Shown here: positions 23,034-33,667 of the stretch, in pieces | Position numbering within the stretch: position 1 is the stretch's first letter | How the letters are laid out: the number at the start of each line of letters is the position of its first letter | Assembly (NCBI GenBank): GCA_014925825.1 | Contig: JACGCK010000084.1 | Location: 1 to 64,000 of the forward strand | Direction: 5' to 3' | From: Pholiota molesta | Lineage: Eukaryota > Basidiomycota > Agaricomycetes > Agaricales > Strophariaceae | DNA length: 64,000 nucleotides | Position numbers and translations under genes: made by a program | The notes under the pieces: model-generated | Told to the model about the DNA's origin: nothing | Database searches by the model: none | The model's input: the letters and a program-made list of their open reading frames with translations, nothing else

Positions 23034-24640
23034 TTAGAAATTACAATGGATGTCCCACGATTTTGCCTGCGTGGCCAACAGGTCGGCATACCACCACTAC
23101 ATCAACGAAATATTGTCAGATGCAGTATTCCTTGAGCTCAAATCAAAAACTCACCTCAACCATACGCTTCACGCCCTCCTCGACACCGACTTCCGGCTCG
23201 TACCCAAGTACCCGCCGCGCCTTCTCCATATTATGGAATTGCGGCGTACAGCAAAACTTCACCACAGACCGTGTAAACGTCACATTTTTGCTGCCCATCA
23301 AATACCCAAACCACTCCGAGCGCGCCGCCGCCGCCATCCACACGCTCCTCGGATACTGGACCACGTCGCGCGGGGCGCGCTTCCCCGGGAAGTACTTGTC
23401 CAGCTCATTCCACACCATCCGCGGGAAGTCCCAGAAGTAGCACGGCTCCCCGTTCGTGATGAAGAACACCTGCCCCGCGACCTGCAGCGGGTGCGCGTCG
23501 GGCGCCGCGAGTTTCGCGCGCTGCAGGGCGTACTCGGACAGCGGGTCGAAGCGCGTGCGCACCACCGGGCGCGGCGCGGCGTCTGCGGCCGCGGGGTCCG
23601 CCCACGCCGCGGCGATCTTGTCCGCGTCGGGCGGGGGCGTGACGTACGGCCCGAGCGGGCGCGCGTCGCAGGTGGGGATGCGGTGGCGTCCTGTCGTGAG
23701 GTCGACGGTGGGCAAGGGGGGTGTGATGAGCGCAAGCTCGGCGGCGCTGAGGGGGGGCACCTCGTCTGCGGAGGCGGGGAGCTTCTCCGGGTTGCGTTCG
23801 GCGAGCGGGGGTGCGGGTGGTGGGGTGGAGAGGCGGTCTGCGGCGAGGAGGTGGGCGCGTGCGACGTTTCCGACGTATGTCCAGTCGAAGAGGTTGGTGT
23901 TGTCGCCGATTTGGTAGTGTGTTTGCCCGCGTAAGTATGCTTCGAGCAGAGCCAACATATCCTGGTGGTGGTGGTCTCCAGGACTGTATGACAATATGAA
24001 GAAAGTGAGATGATGTCAAGGAAGTTTTGAGGTTTAACGTTTAACAGCAGGACATACCCGAAAATTCCGGCGGGGCGGAGCACGACAGTCAGGAGGCCGC
24101 CCTTGCCGTTCGCCTCCAAGACGGCGGTCTCTTCCTTCGCCTTGGATTCGTTGTAAGCGTCCATAGGAACCTCAGGGAAGGCGATGCGCTCGTCGACGTC
24201 CTTGATCTCGCCACCGTTGAACACGACACCTGCGGAACTCGTGAACACGAGCTTGCGCACGCCAGTCTCCACCGCTGCAGCGATGATAGCCTTCGTGCCT
24301 TCCACATTCACCCCGTACAAAACGGAGGGGTTGAATAGTGTCGCACGGGCATAAGGGGTATGGATGATACACGTCGTGCCGCTCTGCCAGAAGTTGATTA
24401 TGCGAATGTGCTGGTGCAACGAAGACAGGAGAAACGCACTTTGCGCAAGGCGGACGCTACAGACTCTTGGTCGCTGATGTCCCCAGAGTAAAAAGTGACG
24501 TCGTCATAGCGCGCTACTATATCAAACACCGATACGATATCCCCCCGTGCTAGCAGCTGTTGTACGATATGGCGTCCCAGGAACCTGTTCCCTCCAATGA
24601 CCATATACACATCTCTGGGACTTTCTTTTTCGTGCGACAT
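23034..24640 (-). CDS. Sterol-4-alpha-carboxylate 3-dehydrogenase-like (ERG26 family), right copy
   Basis: Predicted 472 aa in four exons (minus): 24640-24440, 24383-24058, 23983-23155, 23096-23034, with introns in the same places and phases as in the left copy. Catalytic YxxxK is kept (YNESK). Three differences stand out. The Rossmann motif reads IGGNRFLG, with Arg at residue 19 where the left copy and the family have Gly. The region after the second strand reads HTPYARATLFNPSVLYGVNVEG instead of HTASPHATLKDPAIFHKVN (each quoted in part). The last exon ends with seven unrelated residues, WDIHCNF. Both copies are otherwise open throughout, so the gene is probably expressed or only recently free of selection. 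NAD binding may be impaired by the Gly to Arg change. Confidence 0.85.
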
Positions 24641-26425
24641 TTGTTCCTTCCGAGATATAAAAATCAACGAGGCCAACAGGAGATTCTTGGGAGGGTAGAG
24701 AAGAAGTGCATGTCAGATGGGGAATCGTTCACAGATGGAACGACTGTCTAAATTTGGTTCACTGCGCGTTGCTCTCAATCATGTACTACCATCTAATACC
24801 ATCTTCATGACTATCATACGGTGTAACATGTAGTTAAAAATTTGATCTTAGGGGCGCGATATGGGCGCGAGGCGTTTGCGCGAAAGAATCACAATCATTG
24901 ATATTGGTCAACGCAATGAAAATTCATAGCGTCTTTATTTTCCAAGATTGGGACGTTCGTCTCGCGCTCCCAGAAAGTCTAATGACGTAGAAGCGGCCAG
25001 GAAGTATAAAATTGCATCGCTTCATACTAGTACTTATAATAATGATTTCAGAGCTGCGCATAGAAGCGCGACCAGAAAGGTGGCGACAGAAATAAGTCAT
25101 TTTGTCCGGGTTATAATCGCCTGCGCATAGATATGAGAAGCTTATTTTGTACAGTGAAGATGCATTCGAATTTCGAACTTCGAAGGTCGAACGACTGCAA
25201 GCTTGATGGTCGACATATAGGGGCAGATAGCGTGACTCTGGCATTCTAAATTTGGCACAACAGTGTGACGGCGCGGCTCCGGGCTCACCCTCAACTTGAA
25301 CTCATCCCTACTCAACCTCTCTCTACGTAGATCTCACATGTACTACGACGGCCATACCTATCGTCCCCGTCTGTCTCAGGTGTACCTCTGGACGAGTGGT
25401 CAACCAGCTACGATTGACAAACTGACCTCCACCTTGCAACGCTTAGTTTTCCTTTGCAGGTACTGGTCAAAAAGTCCGGAAACCTGCGAGACTTGCCCAA
25501 ACTCTTTTGAAAGGACGCCTGATGACGCCTATACCCTTGCGGAGAATTCGGAGGTTCTTTATCTTCTATATGGCCTCAAAAACCTGTGCCATGGTCCCCC
25601 TGTTCGGTCGGCACACTTGTTCGAGCATTTTTGTCAGTTCTTCGGGCGCGGGGCATTGAACTCATTACAGTTATGTCCCTTTATCTATGTATGTCTGCCC
25701 CTTCTGGAACGAGAAATGAGTAGCAGCCTCGACTGTTTCTCAGATTGCTCTGGACTATATGTTTGCACTTAGGAAGCAAAAATCGGACATCTATACTCAC
25801 AACTTGCGCTACTCTTGTTATATATCTTGGGTGCCATATTAGATCCTCCCGTTATTCGGTCTCATTGATGCCCGTACGCCCCAAAATAAGAATTCCAAAG
25901 AATTCTGTCTCCCAAGCCCATTAGCCCGCATATGGACCGCAGGGTTTTTGTCCTTTTTTTCCCCGCATCAATCCAAGCGCGCCAGGCAACGCCCATTGCT
26001 TCTGCATCTTACCGATGAAATTTGATGTCCGACGTTGGACCCTTCGCATCCTTTATCCATTTCGAGCAGGGCAGAACAAGGCAGATCCCGAGTACCGCAA
26101 TCCCACACCATCGCCGTCTTGAACGCACCGGAAAATCCCTAAATCTTTTGCTTGAAAACGCCTTTTTGGAGCTATGTAGATAAATTTGTGGGTCTGCAGG
26201 TATGCGACCATGTGCCTCACTTGCTGCGTACCAGTCTACCCTAGTCTACCACTCCCGTGGAAGGAGGTCTGGAGCCAAACAGGACCACCCACTCAGAAAT
26301 CTATATAAACCCCCTGCTCCCCTCTTCCTCTCCCAATCTCAAACGACGACCATCTCCATCTTCGAGCCGCTCTGCACTGGGTGATTATACCAAATCATCA
26401 CTCCTTACCGCACACCATATCACCC
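24641..26425. promoter_or_regulatory. Shared upstream region of ERG26-like gene and gene U, right arm
   Basis: Counterpart of 2571-3908. Matching parts are 24,745-24,775 (aaatttggttcactgcgcg) and 25,880-26,190. A TATA-like tctatataaac is at 26,301-26,311, about 115 bp before the gene U start, as in the left arm. Between 25,250 and 25,800 the right arm has DNA that I do not find in the left arm. Confidence 0.45.
25296..25772 (+). CDS. Hypothetical ORF in arm-specific insertion
   Basis: A 158-codon open frame lying in sequence absent from the left arm. Segments such as MYYDGHTYRPRLSQVYLW, LAENSEVLYLLYGLKNL and HLFEHFCQFFGRGALNS look protein-like rather than random. A pyrimidine tract and AG (ttttcctttgcag) at about 25,458 and another near 25,745 may be intron ends; after the second, ALDYMFALRKQK would continue the protein. 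I do not recognise a family. It could be a fragment of a captured gene. Confidence 0.3.
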   Translation: MNSSLLNLSLRRSHMYYDGHTYRPRLSQVYLWTSGQPATIDKLTSTLQRLVFLCRYWSKSPETCETCPNSFERTPDDAYTLAENSEVLYLLYGLKNLCHGPPVRSAHLFEHFCQFFGRGALNSLQLCPFIYVCLPLLEREMSSSLDCFSDCSGLYVCT

Positions 26426-27547
26426 ATGCCCACTGCCAACTCAGTGAAAAGACCGGTCGTCGTCCCGGGCGGGTGATCATGCACTCATCGTGAGCGTTTG
26501 TTCCTCCTTATCTGATGTTTGGACACTTCTGACGATTCATGTTACAGACGCGGGTAGTCTGATAACATCGGACTATCCTGCATGCACCCTACCTAAGTAC
26601 CACTAGCATATGCCTTTTTGGCTAGCCACATCACAACCTTGAATCACGGAAACGTGTCGCATACCCAATGTTAGGTGTGCGTAGCGGAGGATGAGGCCTC
26701 AAACGTACGTGCTTGAGATGACCTCTAGGCTTTTCTAATTCGATCGCTCGTGTAGATTTATCACTCGGCGCTCGTCGTCCCCTTGTTTTCTACGGGTCCT
26801 GCCGACTCAGCTAACCTCTCGCACAGGTCACATTTTAAGGTCAGACATGAACCAGTGGACGCAGCAGACTATAACAGGTACTTCATCTCTTCATCCATTT
26901 ATTTTATCTCTGCTCATGTGTTTGAATAACCTAGATGACAATGCCTGTTTCGTTTGCTATGATTTTGTTCACCTTTTAATTTCTCCAACACCGTTTTATT
27001 CTTTTTTTATCATCTTTCTCATTCGGCCATTGCCCCCTGTCACCCCATCATACGAATTCGAGAAGACGTTTGGGATCTTCAAAGCACGGGACGGATTGAG
27101 GCCAAGGGCTCCTTGGGGTTCTTGGCCGAAGGCAATATTCCCGGCTACCGCCAGAGTCCAACCAGGCTCTGCTATGTAGGTATAGCCGGGTGAGCGCCGT
27201 CTCGCTCTCGCCATTTATGTGCAGAGTTGAAGGGTCTTTCCACCCTCACCCTCCGGGGTGGAATAGAACGCATGGAGCAGGCTCCTCTGCTCATGATAAT
27301 TCGGGCATTGAGGAGCGAATTCTGCGATGGTAATATGACAATGTTTAAGTGGCAATGTTTTCCAAACCAACTTTTCAGTCATATCTTTTTACACCAACCT
27401 TTTATCAATACATTTAGTCTACCCCCGAAAGGGGCCAATGCGCTTTGGCGCCTGTGTGACTTCGATATCAAGCTGCGCACCGCGCGATCCCAGGTCTTCT
27501 TGAGCCGTCAGCGCGTTTTTATCCTTTTTAGCCTCAAGCCTCACTGA
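26426..27547 (+). pseudogene. Gene U, right copy: unrecognised gene, probably decayed
   Basis: Plus-strand counterpart of 1522-2570. It starts MPTANSVKRPVVVPGG at 26,426 and meets a stop after 16 codons, as does the left copy. Conserved pieces are KVRHEPVDAADY near 26,850, DDNACFVCYD near 26,940, and FLAEGNIPGYRQSP near 27,120. At the exon ending in ADY, this copy has one extra base relative to the left (taacag against tacag), which throws the next segment out of frame, so the right copy looks more damaged. Product and function are unknown. Confidence 0.4.
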
Positions 27548-27570
27548 GGCCTCAACCATGATTCACGCTT

Positions 27571-29129
27571 CAGACCTTCCCAGTCGATCGAAGTTGGGCG
27601 GAAGATGACATACGCTACGAACAAACTAGATCTATATTTTCGAATCTAGTGTTACGACGATTCAGCTGCCTTGAGCTCGAGGCCTGCCGCAGAGAAAGCT
27701 AGGGACTCGGGCAAGTAACAAGTGATAAGAAATTCCCGTTGGTTTTGGATGGCCCAAACCGCTCGTCCGATACATCTGACAACCAAATTTTGCCGCCGTA
27801 TCAGCTCGTAGACACAGCGAGCACGAGCGGGTGGGTGTTGGCCATACGCAGCCGCTGAAATTCCGTTCGATAATCTAACGTAAGTGAACATCTTGGAACT
27901 ACTCTAAGTAAAAAAATACAATCTGACTGATTTTATGGTCAATTTCATGGTAGTATTGTCGGATGGGGAGGAATCATACTGGACACGACAGTGACGACAC
28001 CATGGATGTTAGGCCGGTGACCGTCCCTATTAGAGGCTGTCGACTTGCGGAGAACCCTCGAGTCTTAGCGGGACGGTCACCAGCCTACATGGATGTCTAC
28101 CGAGATAAGATTGGAAAGCCAGGCCTTGTTTTAATTTGAAGTTGCCCGCATATACTCCTTCTCAGGCTATTTCATGTTCTAATAGTGCGACCTTCAACTT
28201 CAAAATTAAGTGAACATCTGAGTCCGTTCACCGAACGCGCGAATCTCTGCACTTGATCAACGTTCAACCCTCAAGCTCACAGAGACTTTCGAAACATCCT
28301 TTTAATCGGTTGTGGGTCACTACAACGCTCTCCCCGTGCCAATCGCCCTTTTTCCCGAATTCGCCGCATCTTTATACTCGGGTGCTTTTTGGTTTGATAA
28401 CAATCAGAGCGTTATAATCTCAGCACATAATTACGACCAGCTTACGACGCCGTATATCCAAGTCTTTTGACTCTTGAGACGCGATATTTGGATTCAGTGA
28501 TTCAAATAACTCAGTTCCTACCACATTCACGACTCGTAAAAGGAATAGTCGCCGTGGTCGAACATCCTGACCTGAGAGATCGGGGGTAAGTACAAAAGTT
28601 TAATTATGTCGTTGGTAAATAAGCTCCGGCTGGCCATATCACTACATAAGCTAAGCCCGCCGGATTGAAGTAGTCGCATAGTAAAAATGTGGGGGGGGGG
28701 GGGGGATCGAAAGAACATAGCATGAAGAAAGTAAGTACATCGGAGTACATCGCGTATATCAGAAATTGAAAGGCCCAACCAGCTATATCACCACCACCAC
28801 ATAGAAAGAAGCCCGGCGCTCGGTAAGGAACGCGAGAAAGACGGAAGTGAAGAAAGAGTTTTAAATAACAGTATAAACGACAACGAAGAAAAACAAAAAA
28901 CAAAAGCAAAATATACGCAGAAGAAAAAATGCGGGAGCAGAAACAGAAAAAGGTGATTTTCAAATAATGATAATCTAGGGTATAAATAACCTCGACATCA
29001 AAGATTGTTCAGTTGTTCCAGTCGTACACCATCGCCAGGCCTTCGGGATAGATTAAAGAGTACACAGCTGCTCCACCTCCATATGAGCATCAAGCACCTA
29101 ATATCGCACGGTGAGAAAAAACACGCACC
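27571..29129. other. Intergenic, with hairpin and poly-G tract
   Basis: No gene supported. It holds the inverted repeat at 28,006-28,090, a second short pair (ttaatttgaagttg at about 28,130 against caacttcaaaattaa at about 28,195), a run of about 16 G at 28,689-28,704, and an A-rich stretch before the 3' end of the SH3 gene. Confidence 0.5.
28006..28090. repeat. Imperfect inverted repeat (hairpin-forming)
   Basis: Left arm atgttaggccggtgaccg continuing tccc (28,006-28,026) pairs with gggacggtcaccagcctaca (28,070-28,089), with two or three mismatches and a 43 nt loop. I tested a tRNA reading and found no D-arm or anticodon arm. It could be a small foldback element or a structured RNA; nothing decides. 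Confidence 0.5.
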
Positions 29130-31004
29130 TTAGAACGCACTGAACGCGAACGGGCTCTCGCTCGACACCGTATGCGTCGACTCCGCGTAGTTGCTCACGC
29201 GCTTCACGGCGAAGAACGACGGCAGGCTCTGCCCGGGCTCGCGGAGGCAGTCGATCGGGATGAGCCCCTTCCCGTAGTTCCCGGCGGCGCCGGTCCCATC
29301 AGCCGCGGACGCCGACGACGACGATGACACCTTCTCGACGAGCGCCCAGCCGTCATCGAAGGTCTGCAGCACGCGCACGCCGTCGTCGGGCGCGACGCGG
29401 AGCTCGTCCGTGAGGCTGGGGTTGAAGGGGCGCTTGATGTACTCCACCTCGGCGAACGCGCCGGCTACGGTTGGGGGAGCGGCGGCGGCGGGGACGGGGA
29501 CGATGGCGGGGGTGGGGGTCAGCGGGGTATCTTCGAAGGGGTTATTGTCGGCGAAGGGATTCGCCACCGGCTCAGCGCCGATGGGCGAGACCAGCGCGGG
29601 GGCTGGGAAAGTCGGGCCCGGGATGGGGGGTATTATTTCTCCGTACGAAGTGTACGGAGAGATTGTGGGGCTTTTGTTGTTGTAGTTAAGTGTCGCAGTT
29701 GTCGCAGTGCTGGATGGTCGCGAGTACCCAGAAGTGCGATCGCCCGCGGGGTCGGGGGGTTTAGGGAATGCGAATGATTCCGAGGGGGAGAACGGGCGGA
29801 CGGACATCGGCGTGCCAACCATCTCGCCGGTGGTCGTGCTGTCGCGGTGGTTGACGACCAGGTACTGCGAGTCATTGGAACCTTGGCTGCCGATGGAGAA
29901 GCGGGGGTCGTTGCCGAAATGGGACACGTCGATGACGAGGGCGGGCACTCTGCCATCTGTGCGCCCGACTTCGGCCATGGGCGGAAGAGGCGGGATGATG
30001 AAGCTGCCATTCTGAGGCGTGGTCGAGTGGTCGACGGTGGTCGCGAAGCTGCTACGCGCGGAGCGCGAACCGGCGGCGGCGGGGATAATTTCTGTGCTGT
30101 TTCGATCACCGTCGCCATATGTCTGGGATGTGCGGTTTTTGGTGAACCACCATTTATTCGCGCGGTCGTTTCGGCGCGCGCGCTGACGGCGTCGGTAGCC
30201 TAAAGCCAGCACCGCAAGGAAGAGCAGCACAACAAGAACAATGGCTACGACAACGCCCGCGGAAGTGTGAGACTTGCCAGTGGCCGCGACGGTGTTGTTT
30301 CCTGTCGTTGTACCAGAAGTATTTCCAGAGTCGCCATTTGCTTGAGTAGAAACTGGAAGGCCGTTGGAACCGATCGAAAGAGATCCGGACGCTGAGCCGG
30401 ACGAGTTTCCAGAAGGGAGGCCACCAGCATTCGCCGTGCCTGGCTCGCCTCCGGTGTTTCCGCCGGATGAGGACGAAGACCCATCGCTCCCTGAATTGCC
30501 AGACGTGCTCAGGTTGGTGCCAGTGGCGGTACTTCCTGCAGAAGCGGTACCGCTCGGGGATGCGCCGCTCTGGGTGGCGGAAGGAGAGGATGCGTCGGCG
30601 GTGCTGGTGCTTGAGCCTCCGGATGGCTGGGCTGCACCGGACGAGGCCGGGTCTCCACCGCCCGCTGATCCAGAGCCGCCGGTGCTGCCTGTGCCAGAGC
30701 CTGAGCTGCCTGTATCGCCTGAACCGCTGGAACCACCTGAACCGCTTGAAGGCGTGCTAGATGCCGCTGGTGATGAAGGAGTGGGTGTGGAAGCTGCAGG
30801 CGCGGTAGTGGGTGTTGAACTTGGAGTTTTGCTTGAGCTTGGGCTTCCGCCAACAATAGGTGATAAGATAGGGCTCAAGACAGGGATAGAAGGGAGAGGA
30901 AGTGGGAGGTTAATCAGAGAGGGGTCGCGCGCTTCAATTTCTTCGTCATTCATGAGCGCGCGCCTGAGTATGGTGTGTCGGCCGGATTGTCGTGCCATAT
31001 GCAT
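29130..31004 (-). CDS. Single-pass membrane protein with C-terminal SH3 domain
   Basis: A single-exon frame of 624 aa. Layout: a short N-terminus with no clear signal peptide (MHMARQSGRH); a Ser/Gly/Thr/Pro-rich stretch (about 55-245) expected to be O-glycosylated and outside the cell; a transmembrane helix SAGVVVAIVLVVLLFLAVLA (about 248-267) followed by RRRQRARR, which sets the C-terminus inside; a long disordered cytoplasmic part with NPFADNNPFED; and an SH3 domain (about 518-590) with the ALYDY-like strand EVEYIKRPFNPSLTDEL, the core FDDGWALVEK, and GLIPIDCL as the last strand. The architecture resembles fungal Fus1-like and other SH3 membrane proteins of polarity or cell-wall signalling; the role is inferred. 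The first ATG is used; a second ATG is two codons later. Confidence 0.85.
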   Translation of the reverse strand: MHMARQSGRHTILRRALMNDEEIEARDPSLINLPLPLPSIPVLSPILSPIVGGSPSSSKTPSSTPTTAPAASTPTPSSPAASSTPSSGSGGSSGSGDTGSSGSGTGSTGGSGSAGGGDPASSGAAQPSGGSSTSTADASSPSATQSGASPSGTASAGSTATGTNLSTSGNSGSDGSSSSSGGNTGGEPGTANAGGLPSGNSSGSASGSLSIGSNGLPVSTQANGDSGNTSGTTTGNNTVAATGKSHTSAGVVVAIVLVVLLFLAVLALGYRRRQRARRNDRANKWWFTKNRTSQTYGDGDRNSTEIIPAAAGSRSARSSFATTVDHSTTPQNGSFIIPPLPPMAEVGRTDGRVPALVIDVSHFGNDPRFSIGSQGSNDSQYLVVNHRDSTTTGEMVGTPMSVRPFSPSESFAFPKPPDPAGDRTSGYSRPSSTATTATLNYNNKSPTISPYTSYGEIIPPIPGPTFPAPALVSPIGAEPVANPFADNNPFEDTPLTPTPAIVPVPAAAAPPTVAGAFAEVEYIKRPFNPSLTDELRVAPDDGVRVLQTFDDGWALVEKVSSSSSASAADGTGAAGNYGKGLIPIDCLREPGQSLPSFFAVKRVSNYAESTHTVSSESPFAFSAF

Positions 31005-33667
31005 AGCTAGGCAGCGGTGGGGAGAGGGGGTATAAGTATTCGGAAAGGGGTAACCGGATTAGAGAACGAGAAAGTGAACGAGTGTGGGTACGTCTTAAAA
31101 GACGAGGAAAATTGGAGAGAAGACTCTCAAAGAGCCAGGGAATGGCGTATGAGACGAGGGAGTGAAGGAGAAAAGGTGCGTCTATTCATTTTCCTGATAA
31201 TAAACAAGTCTCCATTTGTTGAGAGAATGTGTTGTGGGAAGATTTATCTCCGACGCTAACCTAAAGGAGGAAGCTGATGGGAATAGCTATCAATAGCCGC
31301 AACGCTCAACCGTACAAATCCTTGTGCCTCTCATCATCACTCCACTTTTTGATAGACTTTATACCTCTCTCTTCACCATCGTTACAGCTTTTTGTAAAAC
31401 ACAACACTTGCCATATTTTCCACAACCTCATGTACACTCCTCCACTGCCTTGTGCCCTGCAAAGCCTCTCCTTTGACTGGACGTTGCCATTGGATTTGAT
31501 CACAGGCGTCTCACACACAGAGCTGACCCGTAATCCGGATGGACGTGGTCACTGAGAGGTGAGCATTTGATCATTACTTTATGAAGCATATGGCCAGTGA
31601 TATTTGACGCGTTCAGGATGTACATCAACTTCGATGTAGCAATGTTTCTGTTTTCTGACATATGTCTGGAGAACGAGTCGTGGGTGGGAGATTACACGAA
31701 TTTCTCCCATGATAAACTCAGGCTGGAGGCCGCCTCATCATCGGTGACTATAATCAGTGAATACTGAGACCGTATTTATACTTGGCGCTATATGAATCGT
31801 TATAACACCGACGTATTGGCAAACTCTCAGCCTTCCACAGAAGTTATTCCCTTATGCTTCCGCCGAGTACTCTCTCCGTGCGCAAGCCTGATGTTCGTTG
31901 ACGTCTTCATAGAAGCACTGTCTGCCCGCCCAGATTAACCTCTGCCGCACAATGACCGCTCTGTTCCGAGTCTTGCGTGCGTGCCGGTGGTCCCAAGAAA
32001 ACGCACAACGTACACCGTCAAAGCTTGCGCTTGCGGCCTGATGGGTGGGATTGATCATGGTTGTTCTTCCTGATTTATCTGTACTTACCTCATCTTGTAT
32101 AAAAAATAGATATCGAATGCTACGGAATGTGTGAGGAATGGCGTAAGCACAGTGAGCTGGGAGTCAGGATGTCATCTTGAAGCCTTCATATTCCCTACTG
32201 GCCACCATGCGAGATGTCGTATCGGACATATTCCAACATCACTCATACATACAGATTCTTGAAGGCTTTTTATACGACTACATGTAAGAAATATACGCAC
32301 GATGGCCTCCGTACGGCCTCCGTCAAAGAGCCTCAGCGCACATGGATATTTCATTTCTTTAGCTCTGAAATCCATCCGTTCCTGATTGCTCAAGATGGTT
32401 TAATAAACTGTAAATGTCTGTAATTCATCACGAAGCGAAGGTTATTCGCGCCACCTTATCGAGGACAATCCATCCATGACGACCAACAGCGGGTAAGTCT
32501 GACATATGACAACCCGCATTCCATCTGCATTTGCGCGCGCCGCGTACCGATGCCAGCCAAGGTCCGCCAGAGCCAGAGCCAAGCCGCCACCGCGCACGGT
32601 GGCAGGGCGGCGGGTTTGTGGCGGGATATCGAAGATTTGCGGAGGAGGGTGGCTATTGGATGAGCCACTAAATTTTGCTTTGCAGAAGCTCTAAGAAAAA
32701 GCTGAAAATGGAAGGTTGGAACATGAACGCAGGTGAACAGAGGTGAACGTGCGTGATTTTTGGACCTACATGCACGCGCGCGCGCGTGATTTGAAATTGC
32801 GCCACGCGATGTGGCGTCCCGCGTGCCGGGACTCCCATCGCAGAGCAGACATAAAACAAGCGCCTATCTGTGGTCCTTAGAAATATGCTCCAATCATTCG
32901 GCACCGAGTACCCCACAAATTACAATCAAGACAAAACCGAAAGACGACGCCACGCAATCTGTTTGGCATTTCTGAACAAGACTTAGGATATTTGGACAAA
33001 GTTGGACTGTCGTATGTACTATGTAGAAGATTTGTTCTTTCTGATTCCTAGGCTACGTACGCAGGAACAATCTGTATTCAGTTCGACAAGACCACTAGTG
33101 CGCGATCAATCGATCAATTCATTCAATATTAAATTAATAATGCCTTCCCTGAGCGCGCTTCAGCGCGGCGCGCGTCGTGCATGTTTGTCACGTTTCGAGA
33201 ACGTCACATGTTACGTCCTTTCATTCCAGCTGTAGCCTAGGCCCTAACCTTGGACTTGAACTTGGCCTACACGAAAAATTGGTCATTCCCAGGGTGTCTA
33301 GAACGCCTGTGGTGCATTTTGGGAACCCAGGGTGTTCGCAGCCTTGCTGACAAAACCTGGCCAGGGATTTCCATCTTGGGGTCGGATCCGGAAAAAAGTT
33401 CGACCGAGCGTTGCAACTTTGGGTGGACTTGGTAATTTTTGTATTGGTTATCTATCTAAGAACATCAACATCCCTCGGTTGAATTTGCCAGTGTAAATTG
33501 GCACGAAGACGACGGAGAGAATAATGATACCATAATGTTTTGTTCTTCCAAATCAGTGTCATAATAAACTTGAAATGAGATAGATTTATTTGCTAGCATC
33601 ACTGGCATGAGACTCAGATACATCGCAAAATTTCAAGTAAAATAAGAGTAGCTGAATGGGAAATACA
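31005..33667. other. Intergenic, no gene recognised
   Basis: Promoter of the SH3 gene, then about 2.5 kb where both strands give only short frames with no motif or conserved splice pattern. A GC-rich patch at about 32,530-32,650 encodes short Pro/Arg frames that I could not support as a gene. Confidence 0.45.

Larger units (their letters stand above)
22880..27570 (-). repeat. Right arm of large inverted duplication
   Basis: Reverse-complement counterpart of 1440-5680. It contains a 34 bp inner block (22,881-22,914, matching 5643-5676 in reverse), the ERG26-like gene on the minus strand, the upstream region and gene U on the plus strand. It is longer than the left arm, mainly because of extra DNA near 25,250-25,800. 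Confidence 0.8.

Noticed and set aside
28020..28080. tRNA-like stretch gaccgtccc ... tcgagtc ... gggacggtc
   Set aside because: No D-arm or anticodon stem, and the T-loop motif is misplaced; kept only as a hairpin.
30364..31035. 223-codon plus-strand ORF opposite the SH3 protein ectodomain
   Set aside because: Antisense of the Ser/Gly-rich repeat region; Pro/Glu composition follows from that.
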